From Lyngbya confervoides BDU141951 (GTDB taxonomy: Bacteria > Cyanobacteriota > Cyanobacteriia > Thermosynechococcales > Thermosynechococcaceae): a stretch of 64,000 nt of DNA. The translations under genes and the position numbers were made by a program. The notes below the pieces were generated by a model. It was not told the origin of the DNA, ran no database searches, and was given only the letters and a program-made list of their open reading frames with translations. Below, piece after piece: positions 7,919 through 17,779 of this stretch (the stretch's first letter is position 1; every line of letters begins with the position of its first letter). The stretch is taken from assembly GCF_000817775.3 (NCBI RefSeq), contig NZ_JTHE03000027.1:1-64000 (forward strand). The letters are read 5' to 3'.

Positions 7919-9111
7919 ACTTCGCTAAATAAAAGAGGCTGAACACTTCCATCCGATAAGATATCAGGAAGCAGGACATCTCCCCGTTCCTCCGTTCCAT
8001 CCCATTTCTGTGGCCAGGTATTCATTTCAATCAACTCCTTAATTCTTGCGAGTTCTTGATCATTGATTAAGCTAATCTGCGGACGGTTCAGCCTTAGCGC
8101 TGCGGCATTGACCTCAGCTTGAATCTCTAGAATCTGCTCTAACATCCACCGTCTTGCGTCCAGATGCAGCGGTCCCAAGCGTCCCTGCTTCGCCGCCAAG
8201 GATCCATCTTTTTTACGCTCGTCGTATTTCCGCAGGCGATATTGCGGTTTTTTGACCTGCCAATACAGCGGGCGCAGTTTTTGTAAGGGAGCCAAATAGG
8301 CCCAGTTCTCCTGGGCGATGACTCGATCCAGCGCGGCATCTCGCTCAACCAGCGGACAACCAATACAGCCGGTTCGGGCATTGATCGGTTCCTCTCCTTC
8401 TGCGGTGTCTTGACCGTACACCGTGGCCACTGCATCCGTCGAAAACCCCAACAGCGGCGCTTCAAACATCAACCAGTCCCACACATGACAGACCCGCCAG
8501 TGCAGGAGCGGGGCGAGGGTGTCTGCGATGGCATCGGCAGAACTGTGCTGAAACCACCCCTGCCCACATTCCCCTCCATCCTTAGTACAACTCATGGCTA
8601 TGCGCTGATCCCGCGCGGCACTTTCCCCAATCCGCACGCCTGTAATCATCAAAAGCTTTTCGCCACAGTCTTGACGAACCTGCTCCAACGCTTTTTCCAT
8701 ACTCATGACCTTGAGTTTGGGCGTACACCATCTAAAGGTGTTGCTTGGTGGGGGGATCCCACGCCCTAACATGTAAACAAAAAAGCGGTGGTCCATTTGG
8801 GGCAACACCACCTGAGTCTTGATGCCTCTCGCCTCTAGCTCACTCAGGATATCCATCGCCGCAAAATAGAGCGGGGGTAACTCCTGCCGTGTATCCGCAA
8901 ACAGCACCGTCAAGCTTTGCGGCTGCGGAATTTTGCCTGATTCCAGCAGATGGGCAATGAGCGTAACCGTGGCAGAGGAGTCTTTCCCGCCTGAAAATGC
9001 GATCGCCCAATGCTGGTACTGAGAACCATAATGAGTGAGCGATTCCACCGAAAGTTGGATGCTCTTGGCAAGCGTCAGGCGCTCCTCTTCAAATAGGCTC
9101 AGGGTTCTCAA
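7915..9111 (-). CDS. PAPS-reductase family protein, DndC-like (second copy)
   Basis: The 398-residue protein has the PP-loop SGGKDS at residues 40-45, FRWCTPKLKV at 126-135, and a cysteine pair TGCIGCPLVERD near 248. It is thus a Fe-S PAPS-reductase/ATP-pyrophosphatase of the DndC/SspD type. It is shorter than dndC and on the opposite strand. It is translationally coupled to the HARE-HTH protein rather than to dndD/dndE. It could supply an alternative backbone modification or act on another nucleotide substrate. The sequence does not decide. Confidence 0.8.
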   Translation of the reverse strand: MRTLSLFEEERLTLAKSIQLSVESLTHYGSQYQHWAIAFSGGKDSSATVTLIAHLLESGKIPQPQSLTVLFADTRQELPPLYFAAMDILSELEARGIKTQVVLPQMDHRFFVYMLGRGIPPPSNTFRWCTPKLKVMSMEKALEQVRQDCGEKLLMITGVRIGESAARDQRIAMSCTKDGGECGQGWFQHSSADAIADTLAPLLHWRVCHVWDWLMFEAPLLGFSTDAVATVYGQDTAEGEEPINARTGCIGCPLVERDAALDRVIAQENWAYLAPLQKLRPLYWQVKKPQYRLRKYDERKKDGSLAAKQGRLGPLHLDARRWMLEQILEIQAEVNAAALRLNRPQISLINDQELARIKELIEMNTWPQKWDGTEERGDVLLPDILSDGSVQPLLFSEV

Positions 9112-9437
9112 ACGGAATCACCTCTTGAGGGACAACATCAATTGTTACACGCAGCTTTCAAAATTTTCGAGTCCCAAACAATCCAATGGAGTCCAACAGA
9201 CTAAAGAAGCACCATGCTCCAGGCAGGCGTCAATACGATGACGTTGTCAGTATTGTTGGCGTGGAACCCAGAAACTGGACGATTCAAACTGAGTCATTGT
9301 TAAAATGCAACCGATGAAGGTCCACAAACAGGTTGTTGTTTTTTAAACTGCAAGCGCAATGCCAAATTGGGTCAGGAAAGGTTGCCATTTTCTATTCCAA
9401 TAACGGCAATGATTCACCACTGGGAGAAGTTGCCAGG

Positions 9438-9617
9438 ATGAGATCACAATCGGCGGTTAGCACCTCTGCAACGCAAACGCTAAATTTTGAGGATTGGGCA
9501 GCGGCCTGTCTTGAGAGTAAGGTGGGGAAACGCTTGCCGCAGGCTCTCTATATTCACCAATTGAGCCTGCAGGCACTGCCGACACTGCTTCAGGAAGTGG
9601 TTGCGATCGCCCTGTAA
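9438..9617 (+). pseudogene. 5' remnant of a phosphorothioation-associated methyltransferase gene
   Basis: Sixty codons from ATG 9438 read ...NFEDWAAACLESKVGKRLPQ then ALYIHQLSLQALPTLLQ. This aligns with the N-terminus of the intact methyltransferase at 27065 (EACQSSQIGKKLPG, then SLYVHISSLHELPELLQ). The similarity ends at LLQ, and a stop follows after EVVAIAL. The fragment is diverged from the 27065 copy, so it is not a recent duplication. It lies on the same strand, just beyond the far end of the 17-kb minus-strand array. I interpret it as the stranded 5' end of a resident gene. Confidence 0.75.
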
Positions 9618-9704
9618 ATCCGCCAAGAACCTTAATTTAACGACTATTTAGTAATTTTCAGACTCAAATCACGAATTCTTTAATCCAGACTAAGTTACAT
9701 AAAT

Positions 9705-10877
9705 TTACAAAACCTCTCTAATTTTGTGGATCTCAGTTGACAGAATGTGGGCGCATTGATCAATTTCTTCATCGGTTGTAAATTTCCCAATGCTGATACG
9801 AAGTGCTCCCTCAATCAGGGCGTCATCAAGATTCATAGCCTGCAAGACATGGGAGGGGGCTTCAACCCCTGATGAGCAAGCTGAACCAGTCGAAATTGCA
9901 AGTTGATGACGGACACGCGCGATCACAGCACTGTTCGGAACACCAGGTACAGAAATGTGAAGACTGCCAGATAAGCGTGACGCTTGATCACCGTTAACAG
10001 CCAAGCCAGAAATATTTTCCATCAAAAGTTCTTGAAGACGATCGCGCTTCTGAGCGATCGCTGACTCATCAACACTCATTTCAAGCTGACGAAGGCGGCA
10101 GGCTTCGCCGAAACCAACAATTCCAGGAACGTTCAATGTACCAGGACGTAAACCATGCTGCTGACCACCACCGTACAGCAAAGGTTCGAGGGAATAGCCT
10201 TTGCGAACGACCAGAGCACCGGTCCCTTTGGGACCATAGAGTTTATGGGCAGAGAGTGCCAACATGGTGATTCCCCAGTCCTGAAAGCAAATTGGAATTT
10301 TTCCAACCGCTTGGGTAGCATCACAGAGAAAAGGAATGTTATAGTGTTGGGCAATCTGCCCAGCTTTCTGAAGAGGGTAGGTATTCCCAATCTCGTTGTT
10401 AGCAGCCATAATAGAGAGCAAAGATAGCCCCCCAGCGCAAACTTGTTCTAAATGTTCTAGGTCCAGCCTACCTTTAGAATCTACTTGGAGATAAATCAAT
10501 TCAGCCCAGCGTCGTTTCTCCAAAGTACGACAAGTATCGAGGACAGCTTTATGTTCGATAGCCATCAAGCCAATTCGATGAGGCTTCGTTGGGTTAGGAT
10601 CTAAGCCCCCCTGAATTGCGAGATTGGTGCTCTCGGTCGCACCGGATGTCCAAACGATTTCTCTTGGTGAAGCTCCAATGAGGTCTGCAACTTGGATAGC
10701 AGCTTGCATAATAGAAGTTTCAGCGCGGTCACCCCACTCATGATCAGTACTGCTAGCGTTACCAAATTCTTCTGTCAGGTAATGCAGCATTAAACTAACA
10801 ACTCGGGGATCTGTAGGCGTAGTTGCTTGATAATCCAAATAAATGGGTGTGGAAAGGGCGTTCGCTTGCTCGTTCAT
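9705..10877 (-). CDS. dndA: Cysteine desulfurase DndA/SspA (NifS/IscS family)
   Basis: The 390-residue PLP enzyme carries YLDYQATTPTDPRVVSLM at the start and the PLP lysine in LSAHKLYGPKGTGALVVRKG. The active cysteine loop is STGSACSSGVEAPSHVLQAM. It removes sulfur from cysteine as a persulfide and passes it to the PAPS-reductase-type acceptor (DndC/SspD). It is the last gene of the - strand array, 33 bases after dptH. It could serve both modification modules, or be called sspA. A general iscS cannot be excluded on sequence alone, but the location argues for phosphorothioation. Confidence 0.88.
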   Translation of the reverse strand: MNEQANALSTPIYLDYQATTPTDPRVVSLMLHYLTEEFGNASSTDHEWGDRAETSIMQAAIQVADLIGASPREIVWTSGATESTNLAIQGGLDPNPTKPHRIGLMAIEHKAVLDTCRTLEKRRWAELIYLQVDSKGRLDLEHLEQVCAGGLSLLSIMAANNEIGNTYPLQKAGQIAQHYNIPFLCDATQAVGKIPICFQDWGITMLALSAHKLYGPKGTGALVVRKGYSLEPLLYGGGQQHGLRPGTLNVPGIVGFGEACRLRQLEMSVDESAIAQKRDRLQELLMENISGLAVNGDQASRLSGSLHISVPGVPNSAVIARVRHQLAISTGSACSSGVEAPSHVLQAMNLDDALIEGALRISIGKFTTDEEIDQCAHILSTEIHKIREVL

Positions 10878-10910
10878 GCTGAATCGTATATTAAATCTTC
10901 GTAGGGTTCC

Positions 10911-13900
10911 TCACTGCTGTTTGATAGCTTCGGCAATCACAGCCATTTCCTCATCCGCTAGAAATGGCACCTGAGCGTAAATAAGTTCAGACTGGTTGGT
11001 CAGACGAGCAGCTAGATGTCCTTTCCCTAAAAGGTTTTCTGCCCCTTTTTGACCCAGTGAAATTTCTGAAGTGCCAACACTCTCGACTCTCAGGATTAGA
11101 CGATTTCCTAAGTTGTCTCGAAGCTGCACCGGAAGGACGTTCGCATCAGGACGTTGAGCCGCAAAAATAAGATGGATCCCTGCCGCTCTTGCTTTTACCC
11201 CTAAGCGTTGTACTGCTGTCGATACAGCTGTTTTGTATTCATCGACCAGCATCCATTCAGCAAACTCATCGTGAACTAGCCATATTACCGGAAGCCTATC
11301 CTGCTCAGACACTTTACTGTTATAATCCTGCAAGGATTTTGCCTTCTGAGAAAGAAATTTTCGGTATCGGTTGTCCATTTCTTCAACCAAAAAATCTAAA
11401 ACCCCAATTGCACGATCTTGATCAATAATAATGCCTTCTTTTAGATGAGGCAGATCGCTTATGTTAACATAATCAACCCCCATTTTTGGGTCGATCAAAT
11501 AAATACTTGCCAGTTTAGGGGAGTTCGATACACAAATATCGAGAAGGAGATTTTGTAACAGAACGGACTTACCACTTCCTGTGGCTCCTGCAATCAGAGT
11601 ATGTGGAGCGTGCTGTTCTAAATTCTCGAAGCTATTGCCTAGATTGAGATAAAGCAGTTCACCGTCAAGCTCCTTAACACCAATTACAAAGCTAAGGTTC
11701 ACACCAGAGGATAATCGATCAACCCTTCGTTTAGCCCATACTTCTCGTAGGGAGATCGTCTGGCGTTGGGGACGGGCAACAGTGACAACGATTTCACCAG
11801 GCTGACCATAAACGTTAATAACGTTTAGCGCGTGAGTGGTCAAGAGTTGCGATCGCTTTTTCTCAATGTCATCTAGCTTCAGATTGTCTGAACCTTTAAA
11901 TCGGACAATTGCTGCATTTGGAGTCAGCCGTTTCCCTTCAATTTTGGCCTGCAAATTATATCCCAATAAAGCCGTCCGCAGTTTTCTAGCCGCCTCCTCA
12001 AGCCATTTCTCTGCTGCTGCATCGCCTTGATTAGTCTGTGCCTGTCCCTGCTGCCACCAAGAAATCAGTGCTGGACTCGCCCAGCTATCTATGCTTTCAA
12101 TAGGGGAGGTGCCCGCAGAGATAGTAGTTTCAGGGTCAATTGGCTGATCAGGCAGGGTTAGCTGAAGAGGACTGTCAGAATTTTCAGGAGGATTAACTTT
12201 TGCAGGTGTTATCGGAGGAGTCGTTGTTGCCATTTCTTTCCCAATTTCTAAAACCCATGTGACTCGATCAGCAGGCTGCAATGCCTCTGCTACTGTCCAA
12301 GGCTTGTCGTCGCCAAGCTGTTCCCTTATGGGGAAGAGCGGTTGTCCTGATTCATAAGCTAGAACCAGTTTACGGACAGAATCTCGATCGTACACTTCTT
12401 GGAAGCAGCGTTCGACTTTGGAAATCGGAGATCGCTCCCCCTCAAGACTACTCTCATTCGTTCCCGACACAAAAACTTGGGAGTAGCCGGACAAATCAAT
12501 TCGAAGCGTCCCTAAGCGAATTTTTTCGCGCCATTGCTCTATATTTAGTTTATTATCAGAACTAAATTCAATGCCGTCGAGGAGAAGATCGCTGAGACGG
12601 GATAGCCAGAGATCCCGATCAAGACGTCCTGGACTAATAAAGAGGGCATCGGCAATGCGATCGACTGTTTGCCGAAGTTGGTTTTGTGAAGTCTTGCGAG
12701 CATCAGTCAATCCCGCTGCATCAACGTATTTTGCCTCAGAAATAATGACTTTCAAAATAGGCTCATTGTCACAATACTGGGGTGAAATTGCCATAATGTC
12801 AGCAATTTGACCTTCTTTCTGTCCTAACCAAGAAGCGTAGTCATCTAGGAAGTACCAGCCAATCGCGTTTTGGGCTCCCATTTCCGCTGTAATCAAGGCT
12901 TTACTTAAAACAACGCCCATGAGTTCACTGGCGAATCTTCCGCTTTTTGCGGCTCGTAACACGATGTCACCAGAAACAGCGTTAGCTTCATTAATCAGGC
13001 GTTCTACCAGTGTGTTAATTCTGTTGCTTGTCAAGCCTAAATTCAAGGCTTCTAAGCGTTTTTTAACCAGGACTTTAAGGACATTCAGAGATGCATCTGA
13101 AGAGACGAGGAAGTTGCGTTCATCGGTACGATCCTGCTGATACCGAATAACCTTCACGCCCTGATTAACAAGTTGTCGGCGTTCCAGCAAATCATCATAA
13201 TTAACAACCCACTCGCCTAAACGATGACTTTCATCAAAGGTTGTCTTTGTGGTTTCGTCTTGGAAGGAAATCTGACGAGCAGGTAAGAAATGTTGATCAG
13301 GAGTACAATCTTTACCCTCGACAGTGCTGTAGACCATATTTAGGTAAAGTTGCCCAACAGCAATCTGTTTGGGACAAGCGAGGTAAACAGTAGATTTAAG
13401 TTCATCTTTAGCAGATGGACGCTTACGTGACCACCGAGCCGGTGAATGAGGCATGATTTCGGACGTGTTGCTAAAAGGGGCAGTTTCCCAAATCACTTTT
13501 GCTTGTCGAGAGATTGCATCTTGTAGAAATACGATGTCGGCAAACTTGCCTTTTGTAGGAGTTGCGGAAGGAACGTCGTTGGACATGACCGAGATCCGCA
13601 GTCTTGCCATAAAGTCTTGAGAAACCTCACTGGCAATCAAGGCATCGGGGTCAGCATCAGAGCTTTCCAACATTTGCTCGTAGAGTTGAGCAAGTTTTTG
13701 TCCATTTCGATGGCGCAAGATAACCTGACAACGAACCTCTTCTCGATCATCTTGCAGTTCTTCACTCAGCTTGTTAACAATCGCTTGAGGCAGTTTAATC
13801 GAATCGGTTTGGTATAGAACGACACTCAGATTCGTTTTCTCATGGGGCAACAGTTCTACGTAGCGGCGAATGATTCCTAGCAAGCGATCAACTGCTTCAG

Positions 13901-16208
13901 CCGGATTTTCGTTGGTCGTGCGATCGCTCTCATCCTGTGTGGGGCGCTCCATTAGACTATAATCGTTAACTGTATCTGATACAGACAACAACTCGGGCTG
14001 CTGCCCCCGATAGCCAACACAAACTTCAGGATAGTAGGGGTGATCGAGTTCGTTTCGTAGATCGGCAAAAAATAGACGGGAATCACCAAAGTTTACCTCT
14101 GATGTAGAGATAATGTACCGAAGTAGGCCTGCTAATTGGCGAACCTTTACCGCTAGGGAAGCTAATCTCAGGGGATGCCAGGGAGCAATAATGGCAGCAG
14201 GCTTACCGCGTTCAACTCGGATACATCCTAATCGCAAGATAGGTTGATAGAAGTCAATGCGATTTAGGTCGCCTTTGACGTGATTTAAAACAGTCTTGAG
14301 CAAGTTTTCATAGGCTTCACACTGGTACAACAGGTCTGGACTAGCAATTCCTTGCCCTTCATTTGTGAAACTGGCGATCGCTGCTCTGTATTTTTCTGCA
14401 AAAGTTTCCCAAGCAATAGTGATTTCTGCCTCCGCATCTTGTGAGAGACGACCATCTGCAACGGCTTGTTTGAGTTTTTTAGGAAGAGCTTTGTCTAGGT
14501 CGCTCTTGCGATCATATTTATTAATTAGAGAACCACGATCTTGACGATATGCGGCCATTAGGGTTCCGACCTCTGACAGAGAAATGCCCTGCAAGCGCCC
14601 CTTCTTACTAACTAGCTCCCGTGACACCTGGGACAGTTGAAAAGAATTTTTGAGCAGCCGTTCCAAATCACTACTCAATTCCATGCCAATTGAATTTGGA
14701 TTACAACGCCAGACCAGTTGAGTCTTTGCAATTAGCTCCTGGGAGTCATCCCGCATCTCGATATAAAATTTGATTTCCGTCGCAGTTCTTGCTATCGAAG
14801 TATTCTCTCGGTACTTTGTTTTCTGCTTCTTTTTAGTCTCTGCTAACAATGTGTCGTACTTGAATAACCAATGAGTTTCCCACTGAATATGAGGGTTTGT
14901 TAGTTGTTCAATACCTCGGTAGCGGGTGCAGAAATACCGCCCTACATCAGCATTAAGTTCTAACCATTTACTTTTTCTACTACTTTTTTGAGTTTCGATT
15001 TTGAGAAATTTAACGCCAGCAGTATTTTCTGCTTGATCAAATAGTCGCTCGAAGGCTTGTAGTAACCCAATCAGAAAATCTGTACATTCAATGGGTTGTC
15101 CATAAACAAATTTATCCCACTTCGCCTTGAGCTTACGATCGCCCTCAAGCTCCTGACGGTGTGCGTCATAAAATTCTCGATCCTCGTCGAGTGCTTCACG
15201 TTTATTACGTTTTTTTAGGGCATTGATATACTCAATTTCTGATTCTGTGAGCGTGTCAGGATATTCATCGTTAAAGAAATCTAGGGTTAGGGAAGCAATA
15301 TCTGTCTTTTGCGCTTTTAGCCCGGAAAACAGTGCGTTTATGTTCGCTGATTCCCACTCATATTGAGAGATGGCTTCAGCTTCAGGAGTCCATCCTGCCG
15401 AACTAGCGATAAATGCTTGAATAGCAGGATAAGCAATTTCGGGAATGTCATCCTTCACTTTGTCAAAAGCAGTCTGAAGATCCTGTTCGTCAATTGGTTT
15501 ACGACTAGATGTTTGTTTAAGCAGTAAACACGCACGTTTAGTAAACGCCTGCTGGAATAGTCTTTCCCATCGTTGGGTTTGTCCTAACTGAGTTTCAGGG
15601 ATGGCACGAAAATAGCCAGAATCGCGGGGAAGCCGCAAGGCAGGAAATGCCCAACCAAGTGCATCAATGACTGGAAGGCTTTCACGAAGAATGTGTAATC
15701 GTGTTTGAACAATATATTCAGCGAAATGCTCTAGGCTGGGTGTACCAACTTTCTGGAGTCCATTGAGAGCTTTACACCAATATTCAATTTGGTCAGCGGG
15801 AATCGCCAGATCTTTTGCAGCAAGGTCAATCCAGTATTCAATTTGTCCCTTCAGTTCTTGAGCACTGACTGAAGTGATGTCATTTAGAGACTGAGCTTGG
15901 TCGTCGCTGATGTTGGCAAGCAGTAGTGCAGGGCGATCACAAGCTGAGTGGCGCAAGTGAACGGTACGTTCATCGGTCAGAATTTCTTCAGGTAATCCGA
16001 AATCGCTTACGAGACCTCGTGGAACTTGAATCTTGATGAGCGGGGCAAGTTCAGAATCATAGAGGATGGTTTGGCATACAGCGGCAACCTGGTGAGCAGT
16101 AAGCCGATTGAGTAGAAACCTGGCAACACCCTCATTCGTCTCGTCAGATTGAATTGTACGTTTCAGGAAGTCAGCAGCAACTTGACCAATTAGTTCAATA
16201 GGCTTCAT
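10911..16208 (-). CDS. dptH: DptH/SspH-like ATPase, phosphorothioation-dependent restriction
   Basis: The protein is 1765 residues from ATG 16208. The upstream in-frame extension to 16250 is rejected because GGAGG lies about 7 bases before 16208 and the codon overlaps the DptG stop (TAATG). The C-terminus is a FtsK/HerA-type motor: Walker A GATGSGKS near residue 1540, Walker B PVIWLVHDEF, and the AAQRPD sensor segment. The long N-terminal part is the large DptH-specific region; a central segment with ISEAKYVD resembles a PD-(D/E)XK core. DptH is the motor/nuclease of the DptFGH restriction complex, which damages DNA lacking phosphorothioate. Confidence 0.87.
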   Translation of the reverse strand: MKPIELIGQVAADFLKRTIQSDETNEGVARFLLNRLTAHQVAAVCQTILYDSELAPLIKIQVPRGLVSDFGLPEEILTDERTVHLRHSACDRPALLLANISDDQAQSLNDITSVSAQELKGQIEYWIDLAAKDLAIPADQIEYWCKALNGLQKVGTPSLEHFAEYIVQTRLHILRESLPVIDALGWAFPALRLPRDSGYFRAIPETQLGQTQRWERLFQQAFTKRACLLLKQTSSRKPIDEQDLQTAFDKVKDDIPEIAYPAIQAFIASSAGWTPEAEAISQYEWESANINALFSGLKAQKTDIASLTLDFFNDEYPDTLTESEIEYINALKKRNKREALDEDREFYDAHRQELEGDRKLKAKWDKFVYGQPIECTDFLIGLLQAFERLFDQAENTAGVKFLKIETQKSSRKSKWLELNADVGRYFCTRYRGIEQLTNPHIQWETHWLFKYDTLLAETKKKQKTKYRENTSIARTATEIKFYIEMRDDSQELIAKTQLVWRCNPNSIGMELSSDLERLLKNSFQLSQVSRELVSKKGRLQGISLSEVGTLMAAYRQDRGSLINKYDRKSDLDKALPKKLKQAVADGRLSQDAEAEITIAWETFAEKYRAAIASFTNEGQGIASPDLLYQCEAYENLLKTVLNHVKGDLNRIDFYQPILRLGCIRVERGKPAAIIAPWHPLRLASLAVKVRQLAGLLRYIISTSEVNFGDSRLFFADLRNELDHPYYPEVCVGYRGQQPELLSVSDTVNDYSLMERPTQDESDRTTNENPAEAVDRLLGIIRRYVELLPHEKTNLSVVLYQTDSIKLPQAIVNKLSEELQDDREEVRCQVILRHRNGQKLAQLYEQMLESSDADPDALIASEVSQDFMARLRISVMSNDVPSATPTKGKFADIVFLQDAISRQAKVIWETAPFSNTSEIMPHSPARWSRKRPSAKDELKSTVYLACPKQIAVGQLYLNMVYSTVEGKDCTPDQHFLPARQISFQDETTKTTFDESHRLGEWVVNYDDLLERRQLVNQGVKVIRYQQDRTDERNFLVSSDASLNVLKVLVKKRLEALNLGLTSNRINTLVERLINEANAVSGDIVLRAAKSGRFASELMGVVLSKALITAEMGAQNAIGWYFLDDYASWLGQKEGQIADIMAISPQYCDNEPILKVIISEAKYVDAAGLTDARKTSQNQLRQTVDRIADALFISPGRLDRDLWLSRLSDLLLDGIEFSSDNKLNIEQWREKIRLGTLRIDLSGYSQVFVSGTNESSLEGERSPISKVERCFQEVYDRDSVRKLVLAYESGQPLFPIREQLGDDKPWTVAEALQPADRVTWVLEIGKEMATTTPPITPAKVNPPENSDSPLQLTLPDQPIDPETTISAGTSPIESIDSWASPALISWWQQGQAQTNQGDAAAEKWLEEAARKLRTALLGYNLQAKIEGKRLTPNAAIVRFKGSDNLKLDDIEKKRSQLLTTHALNVINVYGQPGEIVVTVARPQRQTISLREVWAKRRVDRLSSGVNLSFVIGVKELDGELLYLNLGNSFENLEQHAPHTLIAGATGSGKSVLLQNLLLDICVSNSPKLASIYLIDPKMGVDYVNISDLPHLKEGIIIDQDRAIGVLDFLVEEMDNRYRKFLSQKAKSLQDYNSKVSEQDRLPVIWLVHDEFAEWMLVDEYKTAVSTAVQRLGVKARAAGIHLIFAAQRPDANVLPVQLRDNLGNRLILRVESVGTSEISLGQKGAENLLGKGHLAARLTNQSELIYAQVPFLADEEMAVIAEAIKQQ

Positions 16209-17779
16209 TATCTCACCTCCGAGGCAAAGGGATTTTGAACGTAGGCGCAAGCATCGGAAAGGCGTTTAAGTAGCCCCATACTGGCAAGTCGACGTTCAAG
16301 CCGTTCAGCATTAGCTACAAAGTCTTCACGATCAGCGTCACCGGAATTGATCAAGTCTGTGGCTTGGCGATCACCAATAATAAACCCATATTTTTCGTGC
16401 AGTTTCGCTAAAAAATCTTGAAATTCCATACGATTTGGCACGGAAGCGAGTACTAACGTTCTGAGCAAAGAATCAGTAGGTGCATAGCGAGTGCGACGGC
16501 TACCCCGACTAGAAGACAAGCCAATTTCGCGTGACCAGACTCCATGAAACTTACCGAGGTGTTGCTGATGTCGCTTGACGGCTCTCTCTCGTAGAGAGTT
16601 TAGAAGATCCTCTGGTGAACCTGAACCGTCTGCTTCCTCCTCTTTTGAAGACCAGGCAAAACGCTCTTCTAGCAAATCAATTGCATCCTCAATTGGGGTA
16701 TGGGAGTTAAGACACTCCTGCCACTCTCGTGACTTAGTGATGCTACAAATGATGTACTCAACTGCCTGTTGGGATAAATTATTATTTTTCTGAAATTGGT
16801 CAGACGCCAACTCACGCACTGTTGTTTTTTTGGGCGCGACGATCTCTAGCACAAACTGTAGTGGGCTAGCTTCACCTAACGTTGTTTTAGCGCGGCTTAA
16901 CAAGTAGATAATTAGGTGCAGCCCAGTAATAGTGACAATATGAGGTAGGGAATCGTAATCGGGCAAATTACAGCGTAAAATATTGAGCCAGTCATCCCCT
17001 ATTTGTTCATACTCAAGTAATTTCTCATAGGGAAGGTAAGGAGGGCTACCACTATTTCTAGGCGCACCTCGATCTGCAGGAGATTGAAGGGCAAGAACTA
17101 ACTGGTTCCACTTGGAGCCTCGATACTCACTTGAGTAATCACAGGAAATTATTCCAGTGCCTTCCAGATGAGAGAGAATTTCCTCACCTCGACCGCTTCG
17201 ACACAGCATGAGATATAAAAGTTCGCCTGTTCTTCCAAAGAATCGACGATCATTGCTCACTTTTTCTCCAGTTACCCGCAAGTCTTCATAGAGACAATCG
17301 GGGCCGTATGGAAAAACAAATTTAGAACTCCACCGCTTGTTACTATCACCCTCAATGGCATTTGATTGAAGGAATTTGACGATTTCCACAAAGTGTTCGA
17401 AAGATTCAAATCGGGATTTCAGGTAGCTAAAATCAGGAGAAGCCAGACCACCTACGTTACTAGCGATCGCATCCATCCAAATTTGCCAGCGCTCGTTATC
17501 ATCTAAACCTTCTGTAGCGATCGCCTCAATATGAGGGTTGTTGAACAGGATATTGCGAAGATAGAGACGTGGATAAATCTCGTATCTTAGGTCGTTGAGT
17601 GTACTCTCTATGAAGGCTTGTCCATTGCTTGCTTCTGATTGCGTAATACAAAGCATTTCCAAAAGACAAAGCCACGGGGTTTGCTCATCGTACAGTCTAT
17701 GCCCCCAGATAGACTCGTCAATCCACATATTCAGTTGAGACTGCTCAAGATGCGGAGGACGTGAAAGAATTTCAAGCAT
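16208..17779 (-). CDS. dptG: DptG/SspG-like restriction protein
   Basis: This 523-residue protein sits exactly between the DptF- and DptH-like genes, overlapping each by one base (TAATG at both junctions). It has no Walker motif. The C-terminal 120 residues (from TRYAPTDSLLRTLVLAS through KYGFIIGDRQATDLI) look like a winged-helix/effector tail. Assignment to DptG rests mainly on invariant gene order and size. Its role in the DptFGH complex is less well defined than that of DptF or DptH. Confidence 0.75.
   Translation of the reverse strand: MLEILSRPPHLEQSQLNMWIDESIWGHRLYDEQTPWLCLLEMLCITQSEASNGQAFIESTLNDLRYEIYPRLYLRNILFNNPHIEAIATEGLDDNERWQIWMDAIASNVGGLASPDFSYLKSRFESFEHFVEIVKFLQSNAIEGDSNKRWSSKFVFPYGPDCLYEDLRVTGEKVSNDRRFFGRTGELLYLMLCRSGRGEEILSHLEGTGIISCDYSSEYRGSKWNQLVLALQSPADRGAPRNSGSPPYLPYEKLLEYEQIGDDWLNILRCNLPDYDSLPHIVTITGLHLIIYLLSRAKTTLGEASPLQFVLEIVAPKKTTVRELASDQFQKNNNLSQQAVEYIICSITKSREWQECLNSHTPIEDAIDLLEERFAWSSKEEEADGSGSPEDLLNSLRERAVKRHQQHLGKFHGVWSREIGLSSSRGSRRTRYAPTDSLLRTLVLASVPNRMEFQDFLAKLHEKYGFIIGDRQATDLINSGDADREDFVANAERLERRLASMGLLKRLSDACAYVQNPFASEVR

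Noticed and set aside
8410-8769. 119-codon + strand frame
   Set aside because: Lies wholly antisense to the PAPS-reductase-like gene, and its translation resembles no protein family.
9618-9704. Search for a target-site duplication or att core at the left end of the array
   Set aside because: No matching direct repeat with the right-hand boundary near 27600-27700 could be found by eye, and no integrase or transposase is present.
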